From Rhodobacter flavimaris (GTDB lineage: Bacteria > Pseudomonadota > Alphaproteobacteria > Rhodobacterales > Rhodobacteraceae), in the NCBI RefSeq assembly GCF_021378075.1, contig NZ_JAJUOS010000007.1, positions 124,001-188,000 of the forward strand: a stretch of 64,000 bases of DNA, in the 5' to 3' direction. This document shows positions 61,008 to 64,000 of the stretch, in pieces; positions within the stretch are counted from its first letter, which is position 1; the number at the start of each line of letters is the position of its first letter. A model generated the notes under the pieces. That model was not told where the DNA came from, searched no databases, and saw nothing but the letters and a program-made list of their open reading frames with translations. The translations under genes and the position numbers were made by a program.

Positions 61008-63596
61008 ATGGCCGTTGTTGTTGTCGAATCCCCCGCCAAGGCCAAGACAATCAACAAATATCTGGGCTCTGATTACACGGTTCTGGCCTCGTTCGGCCAT
61101 GTGCGCGATCTGCCCGCGAAAGATGGCTCGGTGGACCCCGAGCATGATTTCGACATGAAATGGGAGGTCGCGAGCGACTCGAAAAAGCATATCAAGGCGA
61201 TTACCGACGCGCTCAAGGACGATGACGAACTGATCCTGGCAACCGACCCTGACCGCGAGGGGGAGGCGATCTCATGGCATCTCGAGCAGGCGCTGGCGAG
61301 CAAGCTGACCAAGAAAAAGGTCAGCCGCGTGACCTTCAACGCGATCACCAAGGCCGCGATCACCGAGGCGATGCAGCACCCCCGTCAGGTCGATACCGCG
61401 CTGGTCGAGGCCTATCTTGCCCGCCGCGCATTGGACTATCTGGTGGGATTCAACCTCTCGCCGGTGCTCTGGCGCAAGCTGCCGGGGGCGAAATCGGCGG
61501 GGCGCGTGCAGTCGGTCTGCCTGCGTCTGATCGTCGAGCGCGAGATGGAGATCGAGGCCTTCAAGGCCCGCGAATACTGGACGGTGACAGCCGAGTTGAG
61601 CACTCCGCGTGGTCAGACGTACACCGCGCGCCTGACGGTTCTGGGCGGCAAGAAGCTTGAGAAATTCGACCTCGCCACCGCGACCGATGCCGAGATTGCC
61701 GTGCATGCGGTGACCTCGCGCGATCTGACGGTCAAATCGGTTGAGGCCAAGCCCGCCAGCCGCAACCCCTACCCGCCCTTCATGACCTCAACCCTTCAGC
61801 AAGAGGCCAGCCGCAAGTTCGGCATGGGCGCCAAGGCCTGCATGTCGGCGGCGCAGCGGCTCTATGAGGCGGGCTACATCACCTATATGCGGACCGACGG
61901 CATCGACATGGCGCCCGAGGCGGTGATGGCCGCGCGCGACGCGATCAAGACGCGGTTCGGCGAGAAATATGTCCCCTCCAGCCCGCGGATGTACAAGAAC
62001 AAGGCCAAGAACGCGCAGGAAGCGCACGAATGTATCCGCCCGACCGATATGAACCTCGGGCCGGAAAAGCTGAAGGTCGCCGACGATCAGTGGAAGCTTT
62101 ACGATCTGATCTGGAAGCGCACCATCGCCAGCCAGATGGCCGCCGCGATGATGGAGCGCACCACCGTCGATGTCGGCTCGAAGGATGGTGAGGTCGAGTT
62201 GCGCGCGACCGGCCAGGTCGTGACCTTCGACGGCTTCCTCAAGGTCTATGACCAGGGCCGCGACGATGACGAGGGCGATGACGGCGCGCGCCTGCCCCAG
62301 ATCATGCAGGGCGAAGAGGCCAAGAAAGGCCAGATCACGCCCGATCAGCACTTCACCCAGCCCCCGCCGCGCTACACCGAAGCGACACTGGTCAAGCGGA
62401 TGGAAGAGCTTGGGATCGGGCGCCCCTCGACCTATGCCTCGATCGTGACCACGATCCAGGACCGCGGCTATGTGCGCAAGGACAAGAACCGCCTGATCCC
62501 CGAGGATACCGGGCGGCTGGTGACGGCCTTTCTGACGAACTATTTCCGCCGCTATGTCGAATACGATTTCACCGCCGATCTTGAAGATCAGCTTGACGAT
62601 ATCTCGGCAGGTGACCGGCCCTATAAAGAGGTGCTCGCCCGGTTCTGGCGCGATTTCTCGGCCGCGCTTGGCGAGACCGCCGAATTGCGTATCGGAGAGG
62701 TGCTGGAAAAGATCGACGAGGTTTTGGGCCCGCATCTTTACCCGCCGCGCGCCGATGGTGGCGATCCGCGCGCCTGTCCCTCTTGCGGCGCGGGGCGCCT
62801 GCACCTGAAGACCGCGCGTTCGGGCGGCGCCTTCATTGGTTGCGGCAACTACCCCGAATGCCGGTACACCCGCCCGCTCTCGGCGCCCTCGGACGATGAT
62901 GGCGCGGCGCTGGACGGCAAGATCCTGGGCGAGGATGGCGGCGAGCAGATCACCCTGCGCATCGGCCGCTTCGGCCCCTATGTGCAAAAGGGCGAGGCCA
63001 CGGCCGAGACCCCGAAACCCCCGCGCGCCAGCCTGCCCAAGGGCTGGTCGCCCGAGTCGATCGACCTTGAGCGCGCGCAGATGCTGCTCAACCTGCCGCG
63101 CGAGATCGGCATCCACCCCGAGGATGGCGCGCTCGTCGAGGCCGGAATCGGCCGCTACGGCCCCTATGTGAAGCACAACTCGACCTATGCGAACCTGCCC
63201 GAGGTCGATGAGGTCTTCACCATCGGCATGAACCGCGCGATCGAGGTTCTGGCGCAAAAGGCCGCGCGCGGCCCCGGGCGCGGTGCAGCAGCCAAGCCGC
63301 TCAAGGAGTTGGGCGAGCACCCGGATGGCGGGCCGGTTCAGGTCATGCCCGGTCGCTACGGGCCCTATGTCAAATGGGGCAAGGTGAACGCCACCCTGCC
63401 CAAGGACATCGAGCCCGAGGCGATCACGCTGGAAGAGGCGCTGCCGCTGATCGAGGCCAAGGCCTCGAAGGGCGGCAAGAAGAAGGCCTCCGCCAAGGCG
63501 ACGAAAGCTGCGCCCAAGAAGGCCGCCGCGAAAAAGCCTGCCGCCAAGAAAGCGGCGCCGAAGAAAGCCGCCGCAAAAAAGACCGCAGCGGACTGA
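61008..63596 (+). CDS. topA: DNA topoisomerase I
   Basis: An 862-aa type IA topoisomerase that relaxes negative supercoils. TOPRIM domain with E7 and D80/D82 (TDPDREGEA), active-site Tyr293 in YITYMRTD, one C4 zinc ribbon (CPSCGAGRLHLKTARSGG...C..C, about 605-635), several TopA C-terminal GRYGPYVK repeats, and a Lys/Ala tail (KKAAAKKPAAKKAAPKKAA-type). Start at MAVVVVESP (61008). Confidence 0.97.
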   Translation: MAVVVVESPAKAKTINKYLGSDYTVLASFGHVRDLPAKDGSVDPEHDFDMKWEVASDSKKHIKAITDALKDDDELILATDPDREGEAISWHLEQALASKLTKKKVSRVTFNAITKAAITEAMQHPRQVDTALVEAYLARRALDYLVGFNLSPVLWRKLPGAKSAGRVQSVCLRLIVEREMEIEAFKAREYWTVTAELSTPRGQTYTARLTVLGGKKLEKFDLATATDAEIAVHAVTSRDLTVKSVEAKPASRNPYPPFMTSTLQQEASRKFGMGAKACMSAAQRLYEAGYITYMRTDGIDMAPEAVMAARDAIKTRFGEKYVPSSPRMYKNKAKNAQEAHECIRPTDMNLGPEKLKVADDQWKLYDLIWKRTIASQMAAAMMERTTVDVGSKDGEVELRATGQVVTFDGFLKVYDQGRDDDEGDDGARLPQIMQGEEAKKGQITPDQHFTQPPPRYTEATLVKRMEELGIGRPSTYASIVTTIQDRGYVRKDKNRLIPEDTGRLVTAFLTNYFRRYVEYDFTADLEDQLDDISAGDRPYKEVLARFWRDFSAALGETAELRIGEVLEKIDEVLGPHLYPPRADGGDPRACPSCGAGRLHLKTARSGGAFIGCGNYPECRYTRPLSAPSDDDGAALDGKILGEDGGEQITLRIGRFGPYVQKGEATAETPKPPRASLPKGWSPESIDLERAQMLLNLPREIGIHPEDGALVEAGIGRYGPYVKHNSTYANLPEVDEVFTIGMNRAIEVLAQKAARGPGRGAAAKPLKELGEHPDGGPVQVMPGRYGPYVKWGKVNATLPKDIEPEAITLEEALPLIEAKASKGGKKKASAKATKAAPKKAAAKKPAAKKAAPKKAAAKKTAAD

Positions 63597-63611
63597 GTGC
63601 GATGCAGAAAA

Positions 63612-63634
63612 GGCGCGGCCCTCAGGGCCGTGCC
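63612..63634 (+). terminator. Weak hairpin after topA
   Basis: A 10-bp stem GGCGCGGCCC / GGGCCGTGCC with one G-T pair and a TCA loop, 15 bases past the topA stop, lacking a T-run. It may be a Rho-aided terminator. Confidence 0.5.
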
Positions 63635-63752
63635 GAAAAATGCGTCCGCGGGCCGGACTTGAGCGCAAACAATAGCGCCACGCTGCAACGCCGCAATTGA
63701 CACCCGCGCCCCCCTTCGTCACAAATTCCCCCGACGGAAACGGGAGGATCCC

Positions 63753-64000
63753 ATGAAGAAGGTTTACGGATCGGCGAAGGAGGCCCTGGACGGGCTTCTG
63801 TTCGACGGCATGTTCATCGCCGCAGGCGGCTTTGGCCTGTGCGGCATCCCCGAACTGCTGATCGACGCGCTGGTGGACAGCGGGGTGAAGGATCTCACCA
63901 TCGCTTCGAACAACTGCGGCGTTGACGGCTTTGGCCTTGGCAAGCTGCTCGACACCAAGCAGATCAAGAAGATGATGTCTTCCTACGTGGGCGAGAACGC
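63753..64000 (+). CDS. 3-oxoacid CoA-transferase subunit A, N-terminal part
   Basis: The first 82 codons of a CoA-transferase family I alpha subunit, cut by the window end. [21 protein letters not shown], then the oxyanion-hole type [16 protein letters not shown] (about 26-41) and [16 protein letters not shown] match SCOT/AtoD-like enzymes that transfer CoA between succinate and acetoacetate. The ATG at 63753 has GGGAGGAT upstream. The beta subunit should follow beyond the window. Confidence 0.9.
   Translation, partial: MKKVYGSAKEALDGLLFDGMFIAAGGFGLCGIPELLIDALVDSGVKDLTIASNNCGVDGFGLGKLLDTKQIKKMMSSYVGEN

Overview
The window is a gene-dense, GC-rich (mid-60s %) stretch of an alphaproteobacterial chromosome, almost certainly from the Rhodobacter/Paracoccus group (Rhodobacteraceae). 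The reasons are a split F0 operon with subunits b and b', an ethylmalonyl-CoA pathway pair beside sdh and mdh, a two-lipoyl OdhB, the order ctaC-ctaB-ctaG-ctaE, a TIGR02300 protein and a PTS-Ntr enzyme I. I see no prophage, insertion sequence or CRISPR array. The window is core energy metabolism with its local regulators.

Layout. 1-4440: an M20 peptidase tail, adenosine kinase and endonuclease III (reverse), an AraC-Ogt fusion, an OmpA lipoprotein and a FadR-type regulator. 4486-7096: reverse F0 operon atpI-atpB-atpE-atpF'-atpF. 7312-8867: ArsR regulator, DUF1989 protein and a 58-aa protein. 9049-12739: reverse sdhC-sdhD-sdhA-lipoprotein-sdhB. 13060-16556: reverse tauE-like permease, malyl-CoA thioesterase, NnrU, DUF1737 and mesaconyl-CoA hydratase. 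16803-29462: mdh, a periplasmic protein, a glycosyltransferase, then sucC, a sulfotransferase, sucD, a 40-codon ORF, sucA, sucB and lpd. 29509-32703: thioesterase, FCD-type GntR regulator, YgjP-like metallopeptidase, TIGR02300 protein, tRNA-Ala(GGC) and a secreted Cys-rich protein. 32853-40634: tricarboxylate transporter tctCBA, divergent tctD-tctE plus a periplasmic binding protein, and an unusual pyruvate-kinase-like gene. 40823-51216: lysC, ptsP, EcsC, GNATs, flavin reductase, EamA transporter, mtnP-apt, a 55-aa membrane protein and a GlcD-type dehydrogenase. 51216-58027: reverse ctaC-ctaB-small-ctaG-ctaE-surf1-thrC-M16-GNAT. 58197-64000: tldD, dprA, topA and the start of a CoA-transferase.

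How it fits together. Succinate dehydrogenase, malate dehydrogenase, succinyl-CoA synthetase, 2-oxoglutarate dehydrogenase, cytochrome oxidase and the ATP synthase membrane sector form one chain from carbon oxidation to ATP. The most interesting signals are regulatory. (i) Pairs of GTGATCAC palindromes spaced exactly 21 bp lie upstream of both sdhC and sucC, and the same palindrome abuts the start codon of the FCD-GntR regulator, suggesting an autoregulated TCA regulon. (ii) A tandem CTGTCAC-N4-CTGTCAC repeat lies in the tctC/tctD divergent region and again upstream of the pyruvate-kinase-like gene, suggesting that gene belongs to the TctD regulon. Other points are a sulfotransferase gene inside sucCD, several small proteins with good ribosome sites, five copies of an intergenic GC-rich repeat, and intercistronic hairpins in the atp, suc and tct operons.
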